A DNA stretch of 8,644 nt. Source: an uncultured Senegalimassilia sp. (GTDB taxonomy: Bacteria > Actinomycetota > Coriobacteriia > Coriobacteriales > Eggerthellaceae). Both the position numbers and the translations under genes were made by a program. The notes beneath the pieces were generated by a model. That model ran no database searches and was not told the origin of the DNA. It was given only the letters and a program-made list of their open reading frames with translations. The stretch is taken from the NCBI GenBank assembly GCA_937925385.1, contig CALEWN010000230.1:1-8644 (forward strand), in the 5' to 3' direction. Each line of letters opens with the position of its first letter. Positions within the stretch are counted from its first letter, which is position 1. Of the stretch, positions 1 through 6,831 are shown piece after piece.

Positions 1-82
1 CCTACCCGCCAGAGTCTGCATTGCATCTATAAGCATTCGATATGACGCCTAAAAATGCAACAGATTGAATATAGGAGACGCA

Positions 83-874
83 ATGGACGCAAGCACCGCA
101 CGCATCGGGTTCATCGGGTTCGGCAACATGGCCCAGGCCATGGCGAAGGGGCTGGTGGAACACGCCGGCTTCGACGGCGGCCGCATCACCGCCTGCGCCG
201 CGCACTTCGACAAGCTGGAGGCCAGCTGCAAGCCGCTGGGCGCGAACGCCGTGCACACCCCCGCCGAAGTCGCCGAGGCAAGCGACCTGATCATCGTGGC
301 CGTGAAGCCCTACATGGTTGCCGATGTGCTGGCGCCGGCGCGTGAGGCGCTTGCCGGCAAGGCCGTGGTGTCGGTTGCCGCGGGCCTGCTGTTCGACTTC
401 TACGAGGACCTGCTGGGCGCCGGCAGCCATCACCTTTCCACCATCCCCAACACGCCCATCGCCGTGGGATGCGGCGTGATCGCCTGCGAGCAGAAGCACT
501 CGCTCAGCAACGATGAATGGGAGACGTTCGCCGGGCTGTTCGGCGACATCGCGCTCATCGAGCCCGTTGCGGGTCACCTGCTCTCGACCGCCAGCGCCGT
601 GGCCGGGTGCGGCCCCGCCTTCGCCGCTATGTTCCTGGAGTCGCTGGCCGACGGCGGCGTGAAGAACGGCCTGCCCCGCGCCACCGCGTATCGCCTGGCG
701 GCGCAGATGATGGCCGGCACCGCGCAGCTGCATCTGGCCACCGGCACGCATCCCGGCGCCATGAAGGACGCCGTGTGCAGCCCCGGCGGCACCACCATCA
801 AGGGCGTGGCAGCGCTTGAGGCCGCCGGCCTGCGCAACGCGCTCATCAGCGCCGTCGACGCCACGCTGCAGTAG
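83..874 (+). CDS. proC: Pyrroline-5-carboxylate reductase (ProC)
   Basis: This enzyme catalyses the NAD(P)H-dependent reduction of 1-pyrroline-5-carboxylate to L-proline, the last step of proline synthesis, in the cytoplasm. The 263-residue product has the family's usual length. Visible motifs are the Rossmann nucleotide-binding loop GFIGFGNMA (residues 9-17), VAVKP (72-76), IPNTP (121-125), SAVAGCGPAF (171-180) and the C-terminal signature with HPGAMKDAV, CSPGGTT and GVAALE (223-246). The ATG at 83 is chosen because AGGAGA lies at 73-78, four bases upstream. An in-frame TTG at 65 would add six residues but lacks such a site. It converges on alr. Codon third positions are almost all G or C. 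The 82 bases upstream hold no clear sigma-70 promoter. Confidence 0.96.
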   Translation: MDASTARIGFIGFGNMAQAMAKGLVEHAGFDGGRITACAAHFDKLEASCKPLGANAVHTPAEVAEASDLIIVAVKPYMVADVLAPAREALAGKAVVSVAAGLLFDFYEDLLGAGSHHLSTIPNTPIAVGCGVIACEQKHSLSNDEWETFAGLFGDIALIEPVAGHLLSTASAVAGCGPAFAAMFLESLADGGVKNGLPRATAYRLAAQMMAGTAQLHLATGTHPGAMKDAVCSPGGTTIKGVAALEAAGLRNALISAVDATLQ

Positions 875-976
875 CGGGAAGGCTCGCTCGCCAGAGAGAA
901 CGCCACGACGAAAGGCGCCGCAAACGGAAACGGGAAGATTCCCAAGGCGCCATCGCGGCGGCGGCGCGCATCGAAA

Positions 977-1013
977 AGCGTGGCTTCAGCCCCGACGAAC
1001 CTAAAGCCACGCT
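977..1013. repeat. 10-bp perfect inverted repeat downstream of proC
   Basis: AGCGTGGCTT (977-986) is followed by its exact complement AAGCCACGCT (1004-1013) across a 17-base loop. It lies about 100 bases after the proC stop and has no T-run after it, so it is not a classical terminator. It may help stabilise the 3' end of the proC transcript or be a degraded repeat. The rest of 875-1037 shows no convincing gene. Confidence 0.45.
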
Positions 1014-1037
1014 CAACCCCAAACCTGCATATACGAG

Positions 1038-1078
1038 AAAAGCTCCCATTCCCGATAGGTCGGAAATGGGAGCTTTTT
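1038..1078. terminator. Bidirectional intrinsic terminator between proC and alr
   Basis: A 13-bp perfect stem pairs 1038-1050 (AAAAGCTCCCATT) with 1065-1077, and four more inner pairs (1052-1055 with 1060-1063) extend it past one mismatch. The left arm starts with an A-run and the right arm ends in TTTTT, so the stem plus U-tract works on either strand. It sits between two converging genes, about 165 bases after the proC stop, which is where a shared terminator is expected. Confidence 0.85.
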
Positions 1079-1205
1079 ATTCGCTCATCAAAGGCGCTTG
1101 GGTTTTGCCACGAAGCCCGATTCGGGAGTCGCTCAAACCAGAAGTGCTGGAGATTCGCGTTCCTCGACTTGGCGAAATGATCCAGCCAGGCTCGCCCGCG
1201 CACGC

Positions 1206-1243
1206 AAAAATGCCCTGCTTCCCAACCCAAGGGAAACAGGGCA
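1206..1243 (-). terminator. Intrinsic terminator of alr
   Basis: Read on the minus strand, TGCCCTG and TTCCC arms form a 12-pair stem with one mismatch (1211-1223 with 1231-1243) and a 7-base loop, followed at once by TTTTT (the AAAAA at 1206-1210 on the plus strand). It lies about 75 bases beyond the alr stop codon. On the plus strand the stem is followed only by a broken T-run, so the minus strand is the better reading. Confidence 0.8.
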
Positions 1244-1317
1244 ATTCGTTTGCTTGTCGAATTCGCTCCGAGCGAGCCTTGCGGGTTCGCCAGCGCGGGG
1301 CAGCCCCGCTTCCCTGC

Positions 1318-2784
1318 CTACACGTAGTAGCGCGGCATGCGCTGGGCGAAGCCGATGCACAGCTCGTGCGGGATGGTGCCCAGGGTTTCGCACATCTCCT
1401 CGATGGTGACCATGGCGTCGCCTTGCTGGCCCACGATGAGGACCTCGTCGCCCACCTGGGGATCGACGCGGCGACGGCGCGCGTAGCTGCGCAGATCCAC
1501 CTCGAACATGCACTGGTCCATGCAGATGTTGCCCACCTGACGGCAGCGCACGCCGTCGACCAGGAAGTCAGTGCGGCTTGACAGCCCGCGGCGCAGGCCG
1601 TCGCCGTATCCGACGGGCACGGTGCAGATCTTCACGCTGCCGGGACTGCGGTAGTTCAGCCCGTAGCTGACGCCCTCGCTCATGGGCACCAGGCGCGTGT
1701 CGGTGATGCGCGCGTGCACGCTCATGGCCGGGCGCAGCTCGATGAGCGGCGTGGTTTCAGGGCAGGGCTGGTAGCCGTACAGACCGATGCCCAGGCGCAC
1801 CATGTCGAAGCGCACGTCGGGGTAGCGGATGGCGGCGGCGGAGTTCGCACAGTGCACGATGCCGGGGTTGATGCCCGCCGCGCGCAGCCCCTCGACGGCC
1901 TCGATGTAGCGCTTCGCCTGGATATGGAAGTCGAGCGTTTCCGGGCAGTCCGCCGTGGCGAAGTGCGTGAACACGCCCTCGAGCTCGAGCGCGCGGTGGA
2001 AGCCGATCTGGTGCATGAAGTTCACCACTTCGTCCCAACGCACGCCGATGCGGTTCATGCCCGTGTTGATGGCCAGGTGATACGGCGCGCGCAGACCCAT
2101 GGAATCCGCGGCCTCCGCATATTTGATAGCGAACTCGGAAGAGTACACCGCCGGCATGATCTTATACGCGAGCAGCAGCGGGATGGCGCTGGCAGGCGGC
2201 TCGGCAAGCATGAGGATAGGCGCGTTGACCAGGCCTTCTCGCAGCTTGATGCCCTCGTCGACCGTGGCGACGCCCAAGTAGTCGGCGCCGGAGTTCAGCG
2301 CCGTCTTCGCAACGCGCACCGCACCATGGCCGTATGCATCTGCCTTCACGACGGCCATCATGTGACGACCCGAGCCGATCATCTTCTTGACGGCGGAAGC
2401 GTTGTGACGGATGGCGTTCAGGTCGATTTCAAGCCAGGCCCAGCGACGATCCTTTTCAGGGATGGTGGCCAGCTTCTCGGGGTCGAACTCCACGCGGCCC
2501 TCGGCGTTTTCGCCGTCTGCCGAATAAGCGGCCGCCGTTTCCTCGCGGTCGCGGTTGTACTGGAACGCGCCGCGCGCCTCGTTGACGGCGTCGGATGCGG
2601 CCTCGCGCTCGGTCAGGAAGCTGTTCACCCCGCGACGAGGCGTTTGCGCAGGCGCAGGCTGACCGGCATGAGCCGCGCGCTGGGCTTCGCGCTCGCGGAT
2701 GGCGTCCGCCGCGCTAGTACCGCCCGCCGGCTTGCGGAACGCGAAACCGGTAAAACCGTTGGGAAGCTGAGTATTGTCTGCCAT
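1318..2784 (-). CDS. alr: Alanine racemase with long N-terminal extension
   Basis: This PLP enzyme interconverts L- and D-alanine and supplies D-Ala for peptidoglycan. From the ATG at 2784 the product is 488 residues, against about 360-390 usual for Alr. The catalytic part begins near residue 115 (WAWLEIDLNAIRHN). Motifs follow in order: VVKADAYGHG with the PLP lysine (K147), HFATADC, RLGIGLYGY, VSYG with the catalytic tyrosine (Y374), PVGYGDG and GNICMDQ. Residues 1-114 are Ala/Glu/Arg-rich, look disordered and match no domain I recognise. An in-frame GTG at 2796 is less likely because the GAGGG ribosome site (2796-2800) overlaps it. An internal GTG at 2493, with GAGGG four bases before it, would give a normal-length enzyme of 391 residues. 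The gene is divergent from the zinc-ribbon gene. TATACT at 2881-2886 (minus strand) is a possible -10 box without a convincing -35. Confidence 0.94.
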   Translation of the reverse strand: MADNTQLPNGFTGFAFRKPAGGTSAADAIREREAQRAAHAGQPAPAQTPRRGVNSFLTEREAASDAVNEARGAFQYNRDREETAAAYSADGENAEGRVEFDPEKLATIPEKDRRWAWLEIDLNAIRHNASAVKKMIGSGRHMMAVVKADAYGHGAVRVAKTALNSGADYLGVATVDEGIKLREGLVNAPILMLAEPPASAIPLLLAYKIMPAVYSSEFAIKYAEAADSMGLRAPYHLAINTGMNRIGVRWDEVVNFMHQIGFHRALELEGVFTHFATADCPETLDFHIQAKRYIEAVEGLRAAGINPGIVHCANSAAAIRYPDVRFDMVRLGIGLYGYQPCPETTPLIELRPAMSVHARITDTRLVPMSEGVSYGLNYRSPGSVKICTVPVGYGDGLRRGLSSRTDFLVDGVRCRQVGNICMDQCMFEVDLRSYARRRRVDPQVGDEVLIVGQQGDAMVTIEEMCETLGTIPHELCIGFAQRMPRYYV

Positions 2785-2956
2785 GTTGTTCTGCACCCTC
2801 TTGAAACCATTGCTTTGCCCGAATGCGCAGGTCGGCGAAGTCGCAGACGCGCGCGACGGGTCTCCCGTATAGCGGACACAAGTATATCACTGGGGAAATG
2901 CGGGAACGCTTCTGCGCAAACCCTGCAGATACCGGCAGGCGGCAGGCAAAGCACCG

Positions 2957-3035
2957 CCAGACACTTGGGGACGGAGGGTTATCCGTCCGGAACCCGACGC
3001 TTGGGGACGGAGGCCCTTCCTTCCGAGAACGAAGC
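2957..3035. repeat. Two CTTGGGGACGGAGG direct repeats
   Basis: CTTGGGGACGGAGG occurs at 2964-2977 and again at 3000-3013. The first copy contains a 7-bp hairpin, GGACGGA (2969-2975) with TCCGTCC (2982-2988). The stretch starts with CCAGACACTTGGG (2957-2969), which recurs exactly at 4198-4210. The core GGGGACGGAGG is the same as in the repeat cluster at 6674-6812. This is a dispersed intergenic repeat family. The rest of the 2785-3297 gap holds no recognisable gene. Confidence 0.75.
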
Positions 3036-3297
3036 ATGAACCATCCACTCAAATACTGAACTCCGCCGAGGGGAAGCCGCTTGACGCGACCAATCGGCTT
3101 GCAACGTGCCTGCGCGGCGCGCGCTTTCTACCCCACTCCCCTACGCTTACCGGGATTATGCAACGCTGTCTGAAGAATGCGTCCATAAAATCAGCATGCA
3201 TAAGCTACAATAAGCACAAGTGATTTACGGGCTGGCAGCGGTTCGCAAACAATCCATTCGCAAAGCCCGCCCGGGACAAGAGAAATGGAGTACCGCC

Positions 3298-3948
3298 ATG
3301 CTATGCCCCAACTGCGCTTCCGAAAACGTCGCCGATGCGAAATTCTGCGGCAACTGCGGAACGCCGCTGAGCGCCGCCGCACCGCAGCCCGAGGCACCTG
3401 CCGCCCCCGAAGCTCCCGCAGCACCCGAGGCGCCCGCCGTGCCTGAAGCACCCGCAGCTCCTGCTGCGCCTGCCGCGCCGGTTCCGCCTGCGGTGCCTAC
3501 GGCAACCGCCGCGCCGATCCCGCCCGCGGCACCCGTCCCGCCGGTCGCCGCGCAACCTGCGGTCGCCCCGCAGCAATACGCCGCCGCCCAGCAGCCGGTT
3601 GCACCCCAGCCCTATGCGGCTGCACCGCAGCAGCCGTACGCTGCACCGCAGCCGCCTTACGGCGTTCCCGTGCCCGAGCAAACGTACGTCGTGGAGGGAA
3701 GCAACCAGACGCTGCGCCTAATCGCCTTCATCATGAACATCGTGGCTCTGGTCCTCATCGTGATCGTCGGCATCGGAACGCTCGGTTTTGGCCTTATTCC
3801 CTTGGCTTGGGGCATTCCCATGACCGTTCGCTCCTGGGGCGTTTACAAGGGCAAAAAGCCCAATACCGTTGCCCTTGGCGTTTGTACCCTGCTGTTCCTG
3901 AGCATGGTTTCCGGCATCCTGCTGTTGGTTGCCCAGAAGGACAAGTAA
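3298..3948 (+). CDS. Zinc-ribbon, Pro/Ala-rich membrane protein of unknown function
   Basis: The function is unknown. The 216-residue product has three parts. An N-terminal zinc ribbon has two knuckles, CPNC (3-6) and CGNC (17-20), likely binding one Zn. A low-complexity linker (about 25-130) has PEAPAA-type tandem units, then Gln/Tyr-rich QPYAA units. The C-terminal membrane part has a strong helix at about 140-162, a shorter hydrophobic stretch at 163-177 and a helix at 190-212, then a charged tail QKDK. The basic loop SWGVYKGKKPNT lies between the last two. No signal peptide is seen, so the ribbon is probably cytoplasmic. The ATG at 3298 is chosen because GGAG (3287-3290) is seven bases upstream and the ribbon begins at once. 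TACAAT at 3206-3211 could be a -10 box, without a clear -35. Similar zinc-ribbon membrane proteins are common in Gram-positives. The role could be envelope stress sensing or scaffolding, but that is a guess. Confidence 0.85.
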   Translation: MLCPNCASENVADAKFCGNCGTPLSAAAPQPEAPAAPEAPAAPEAPAVPEAPAAPAAPAAPVPPAVPTATAAPIPPAAPVPPVAAQPAVAPQQYAAAQQPVAPQPYAAAPQQPYAAPQPPYGVPVPEQTYVVEGSNQTLRLIAFIMNIVALVLIVIVGIGTLGFGLIPLAWGIPMTVRSWGVYKGKKPNTVALGVCTLLFLSMVSGILLLVAQKDK

Positions 3949-4060
3949 GCAAAGGGCGCTTCACCAGGCGAAACAGCGAGAAAGGCTACAAAACGCAGAA
4001 CGACACGATATATCGCGAAACGCAAGACGGCACCGCAGCATAACGCGCGCCCCAATGCAT

Positions 4061-4099
4061 AGCGGGTCCCGCAGCTCAAACCGAGCTGCGGGACACGCT
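4061..4099. terminator. Strong hairpin downstream of the zinc-ribbon gene
   Basis: GTCCCGCAGCTC (4066-4077) pairs perfectly with GAGCTGCGGGAC (4083-4094) over a 5-base loop. After one mismatch, AGCG (4061-4064) and CGCT (4096-4099) add four pairs. It lies 112 bases after the stop at 3948. There is no T-run on either side, so it may be a U-less terminator or an mRNA-stabilising hairpin rather than a standard intrinsic terminator. Confidence 0.55.
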
Positions 4100-4197
4100 G
4101 CCGTATTCGCGCTACAGCAATCGCGAAGTTCCCTCGCACACATTGCCTTCAACTTGCAGCTTGCGGCAAACGGAAGTTCGCGCCATTTCACCCGTGG

Positions 4198-4243
4198 CCA
4201 GACACTTGGGAACAGACACTTGGGAACAGGGGCCTATCCGTTC
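4198..4243. repeat. 14-bp tandem repeat related to the GGGGACGGAGG family
   Basis: GACACTTGGGAACA is present twice in exact tandem (4201-4214 and 4215-4228), followed by GGGGCCTATCCGTTC. It starts with CCAGACACTTGGG, identical to 2957-2969, and the TATCCGT(C/T)C tail also matches that site. It is a diverged member of the same family, with GAAC/GTTC replacing GGAC/GTCC at the ends of its hairpin. Confidence 0.7.
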
Positions 4244-4291
4244 AGAAGAAAACGCACTGTACATTTCGCCCGGCCGGGTTTTGTTTGCGGC

Positions 4292-4341
4292 GCAAGAATC
4301 GCTCGTTTTGTCCACCTGCGGCCAAAACGAGCGATTCTTGC
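4292..4341. repeat. 19-bp perfect palindrome, copy 1
   Basis: The arm at 4292-4310 is the exact complement of 4323-4341, with a 12-base loop (tccacctgcggc). CC/GG pairs could extend the stem into the loop past one mismatch. It is one of two related palindromes in the 3949-4632 gap and starts 143 bases before the second. It is not followed by a T-run in either direction, so a simple terminator is unlikely. Confidence 0.8.
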
Positions 4342-4434
4342 TTGCTTACGCGCTACATGGTGGACCTTTTCAACGATTTTTTGCTCATGGAGAGCCATTT
4401 CTCCCAAAACCGCACTTCTATGGGCTATATTTCC

Positions 4435-4486
4435 GCGAAGAATCGTTCATCTTGTCCAGAGGCGGCCAAAATGAACGATTCTTCGC
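4435..4486. repeat. Related palindrome, copy 2 (16 bp plus 3 bp)
   Basis: The arm at 4435-4450 pairs perfectly with 4471-4486; after one mismatch (4451/4470) three more pairs follow. The 12-base loop tccagaggcggc matches the copy 1 loop at 9 of 12 positions. Compared with copy 1, a C-G pair becomes T-A and a G-C pair becomes A-T, so base changes are matched across the stem. It lies about 150 bases past the 3' end of mog. The bases between the two copies (4342-4434) show no gene I can support. Confidence 0.8.
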
Positions 4487-4632
4487 AGTTCACGAAAGAA
4501 AACGCCCGCTTCGGCCACGATAGGCTAAAGCAGGCGTCCTTTGCGCTATGCATTGCTGCGCACCTTGGTAGCCACCGCAGCTCCAACCTTAATGGCGCGG
4601 TGGAAGCATGGTGCGGCGGAAGCGCGCAGCCT

Positions 4633-5130
4633 CTAGTGGCCGCCGCCGGCCATCATCTTCACGGCGTGCGGAAGGGCGGCTACGATGCCATCCCAATTCT
4701 CGCGGGCGGCCTTCTCGCTGCCCGGGAGGTTCACCACCAGGTGCGTGCCGCGCTGCATGCACAGCGCGCGCGAGAGCATGGCGAACGGCGTGATGGCCAG
4801 GCTGTGGGCGCGCATGGCCTCGGCGATGCCGGGCACGTTGCGGTCGCACACGGCCTGCGTGGCCTCGGGCGTGACGTCGCGCAGCGACAGGCCGCTGCCG
4901 CCGCAGGTCAGGACGACGTCGGCATCGATGGCGTCGCACGCCTCCACGATGGCGGCGCTGATCTGCGGCACCTCGTCCTTCACCACCACGTGGCTTTTGC
5001 ATACCCAGCCGTTGTCGGCGATGAGCTGCTCGAGCGCCGCGCCAGCGGTGTCCTGCTTCATGCCGCGCGTGTCCGAGCAGGTGATGATGGCGAACGTGAT
5101 GGGCGCGGACGCGTGATCGTGTTCGTTCAT
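4633..5130 (-). CDS. mog: Molybdopterin adenylyltransferase, MogA/MoaB family
   Basis: MogA-type enzymes join AMP to molybdopterin, activating it so that MoeA can insert molybdate. They are cytoplasmic and usually trimeric. The 165-residue product shows the family motifs: FAIITCSDTR (13-22), LTCGGSGLS (74-82) and RDVTPEAT (84-91) forming the molybdopterin pocket, and NLPGSEKA (134-141). The run DVTPEAT, AVCDR, PG, MRAHSL and LSRA fits MogA better than E. coli MoaB, although at 165 residues it is shorter than E. coli MogA (195). The usual TGGTG is TCGGSG here. The ATG at 5130 has a near-ideal ribosome site, AAGGAGG (5136-5142), five bases upstream. It follows moeA by 170 bases on the same strand and is probably co-transcribed. 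A weak 7-bp hairpin (4572-4578 with 4597-4603) lies after the stop. Confidence 0.92.
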   Translation of the reverse strand: MNEHDHASAPITFAIITCSDTRGMKQDTAGAALEQLIADNGWVCKSHVVVKDEVPQISAAIVEACDAIDADVVLTCGGSGLSLRDVTPEATQAVCDRNVPGIAEAMRAHSLAITPFAMLSRALCMQRGTHLVVNLPGSEKAARENWDGIVAALPHAVKMMAGGGH

Positions 5131-5234
5131 TGGTTCCTCCTTAATAAAGGTTAAGCGCCGGCGAAGCGTGTGCCGGCTATCCCGACTGCAGGCCTTCCCG
5201 CCCGCAGCCGAGCTCGCTAAGCGACCGGATGCCT

Positions 5235-5290
5235 CCCGATCGCACGGGCCGCAGGCCTTCCGGCCCACGGCCCGCCGTCAACCGATCGGG
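5235..5290 (-). repeat. Nested inverted repeats in the moeA-mog gap
   Basis: CCCGATCG (5235-5242) and CGATCGGG (5283-5290) are exact complements enclosing 40 bases. Inside, GGGCCG (5246-5251) pairs with CGGCCC (5261-5266). GCAGGCCTTCC also occurs twice in this gap (5188-5198 and 5251-5261). The structure starts about 10 bases after the moeA stop and has no U-tract. It could reduce or stabilise read-through into mog, but a chance GC-rich fold is possible. Confidence 0.4.
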
Positions 5291-5300
5291 CAAGCGCCGG

Positions 5301-6557
5301 TTACAGGCACACGTCCTCGTTGACGTCGAGCAGGATGCACTCGACCAGGCTTCCCGCCGTGCGGCCTTCCCCGCCCTCGGGCAGGACGGCCAGGCAGTTG
5401 CTGCGCTGGATGACGCCGAACAAACCCGAGCTCTGGTTCTTCGCCGGCTCGACCGCATAGGCGCCGTCGGCGTCCTTCGTGATGGTGGCGCGCAGGTAGA
5501 TGCGGCGCGTGTCGCCCTTCTTCGCATCGCGCGCGAGACGCGCCTTCACGAGCGGGCGCTGCAGATTGGAATACCCCTGCATCTTGCGCAGCGCCGGACG
5601 GATGAGCATCTCGAAGCCGCAGTACGCCGCAGCCGGGTTGCCCGGCAGACCGAACACGGGCGTGCCGTTGACCAGGCCAAACGTCTGCGCTTTGCCCGGG
5701 CGCATGTTCACGCGGGTCATGAGCAGCTCACCGGTCTGCTCGACGCAGGGTTTGATGAAGTCGAAATCGCCATCGGACGCGCCGCCGCTCGTGACCACGA
5801 AGTCGTACTCGCGCACCGCTTCGAGCACCGCAACCTTCAAGGCCTCGAGCGAGTCCTCCACGATGGGCAGCATGGTGGGAAGCGCGCCCGCGGCGCGGGC
5901 GGCCGCGGCCAGCGCATAGCCGTTGGAATTGCGGATCTTGCCCGCAGTGGGAACCTGGGTGGGCGGCACGAGCTCGCTGCCGATGGAGATGATGGCCACG
6001 CGCGGACGGCGCGGGGTGGGAACCTCGGTCACACCGCAGCCGGCCAGAAAGCCCACGCCGGCGGCATTGATGACCTCGCCGGCGCGCACGACGGCCTCGC
6101 CGGCGCGCGCCTCCTCGCCCGCTTCGCGCACGTTACCGCGCAGCTTGGCAGGCGCCTCGAAGGCGACGCGGCTACCGGGGCGGCCGTCGCCTTCCACGTT
6201 GCGCACGATCTCGTACTTCACCACGGCGTCGGCGGCCGCGGGCAGCGGCGCGCCGGTCATGATGCGCACGCATGCGCCCTCGGGGATGTCGCCCTCGAAG
6301 GTGTCTCCGGCGGCAACCTCCGCGATAACGTCCAGCTCGACGGGTGATTCGGGGCTTGCGGACTGCAGCTGGGCGGCGCGCATGGCGAACCCGTCCATGG
6401 CGGCATGGGCGAACGGCGAGATGTCGATATCGCTTTTCAGGTCGACGGCGGCAACGCGGCCGGCCGCGTCCAACACGGGGACCGTTTCCGCAGGCAGCTG
6501 AGAAACATGGGATAGAACCAGGTCACGCGCTTGCTCGACCGAGATCATCTCCGGCAT
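5301..6557 (-). CDS. moeA: Molybdopterin molybdenumtransferase (MoeA)
   Basis: MoeA inserts molybdate into adenylylated molybdopterin, made by the MogA-type enzyme encoded just downstream, to give molybdenum cofactor. The 418-residue product is a normal length. Motifs: SPFAHAAMDGFAM (47-59) with the conserved aspartate, RIMTGAPLP (98-106), the molybdopterin-binding-like domain with IISIGSEL (189-196), NSNGYAL (210-216), TSGGASDGDFDF (256-267), NMRPGKA (284-290) and GLPGNPAA (303-310), then the C-terminal domain IV ending near LLDVNEDVCL. The ATG at 6557 has AAAGGA (6564-6569) six bases upstream. Longer in-frame starts would run through the promoter and repeat region and are rejected. A TATAAT box lies 40 bases upstream. 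Codon use is like proC, so there is no sign of recent transfer. Confidence 0.96.
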   Translation of the reverse strand: MPEMISVEQARDLVLSHVSQLPAETVPVLDAAGRVAAVDLKSDIDISPFAHAAMDGFAMRAAQLQSASPESPVELDVIAEVAAGDTFEGDIPEGACVRIMTGAPLPAAADAVVKYEIVRNVEGDGRPGSRVAFEAPAKLRGNVREAGEEARAGEAVVRAGEVINAAGVGFLAGCGVTEVPTPRRPRVAIISIGSELVPPTQVPTAGKIRNSNGYALAAAARAAGALPTMLPIVEDSLEALKVAVLEAVREYDFVVTSGGASDGDFDFIKPCVEQTGELLMTRVNMRPGKAQTFGLVNGTPVFGLPGNPAAAYCGFEMLIRPALRKMQGYSNLQRPLVKARLARDAKKGDTRRIYLRATITKDADGAYAVEPAKNQSSGLFGVIQRSNCLAVLPEGGEGRTAGSLVECILLDVNEDVCL

Positions 6558-6596
6558 GGCATGTCCTTTCGATTGCGAATGATATTGAACCACTGC

Positions 6597-6602
6597 ATTA
6601 TA
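6597..6602 (-). promoter_or_regulatory. -10 box of the moeA-mog promoter
   Basis: The minus strand reads a perfect TATAAT here, 39 bases before the moeA ATG, giving a leader of roughly 30 bases. The -35 region at the right spacing (GTGTCG or TGTCGT, about 6619-6625) is a poor match to TTGACA. The surrounding 6575-6620 is clearly AT-richer than the rest of the window, as expected for a promoter. Confidence 0.55.
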
Positions 6603-6673
6603 CCGCTTACCGAATAAAACGACACGCATATCGGCAAAGGCCATCGCAAAGGACGCATCGCGCGTAAATCCCC

Positions 6674-6812
6674 GAACAGGGGACGGAGGTGTGTTCGCCG
6701 CCGGGGACGGGCGTGCGCTCACCGACTTCGCCCGCGACGTGAACAGGGGACGGAGGTGCGCTCACGCTCGCGTGAACACACCTCCGTCCCCCTGTTCACC
6801 GTCCCCTGTTCG
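6674..6812. repeat. Cluster of direct and inverted GGGGACGGAGGTG repeats
   Basis: Direct copies are GAACAGGGGACGG... at 6674-6696, a degenerate one at 6703-6720 and a full one at 6739-6765. Inverted copies lie at 6772-6799 and, partial, at 6800-6812. The third direct and first inverted copy make a long hairpin: 6739-6758 pairs with 6779-6799 apart from one extra C, and TCACG/CGTGA (6762-6766 with 6771-6775) forms an inner stem. Copies end in GTGAAC-like and GTTCAC-like termini. The hairpin starts about 20 bases after the amidohydrolase stop and may act as its terminator. The family resembles REP/BIME-type palindromic repeats, so mobilisation by a REP-associated tyrosine transposase elsewhere is possible. 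Confidence 0.85.
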
Positions 6813-6831
6813 CGTGGGTCGCCGCGCGGCG

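Noticed and set aside
21..46. TTGCAT and TATGAC as a proC promoter
   Set aside because: The spacing is only 14 bases and both boxes are poor matches.
980..1180. Small plus-strand frame after proC
   Set aside because: It runs through the inverted repeat and the terminator, has no ribosome site and shows no coding pattern.
1714..3039. 441-residue plus-strand frame across alr
   Set aside because: It is antisense to clear alanine racemase motifs and is His/Arg/Val-rich, a typical shadow in GC-rich DNA.
4285..5154. 289-residue plus-strand frame
   Set aside because: Its start is the translated palindrome pair and the rest is antisense to mog. No domain is recognisable.
5229..6347. 372-residue plus-strand frame
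   Set aside because: It is antisense to moeA, whose motifs are complete on the other strand.
6674..6812. Possible CRISPR array
   Set aside because: Copies are in both orientations, spacing is uneven, one copy is degenerate, and no cas gene is present.
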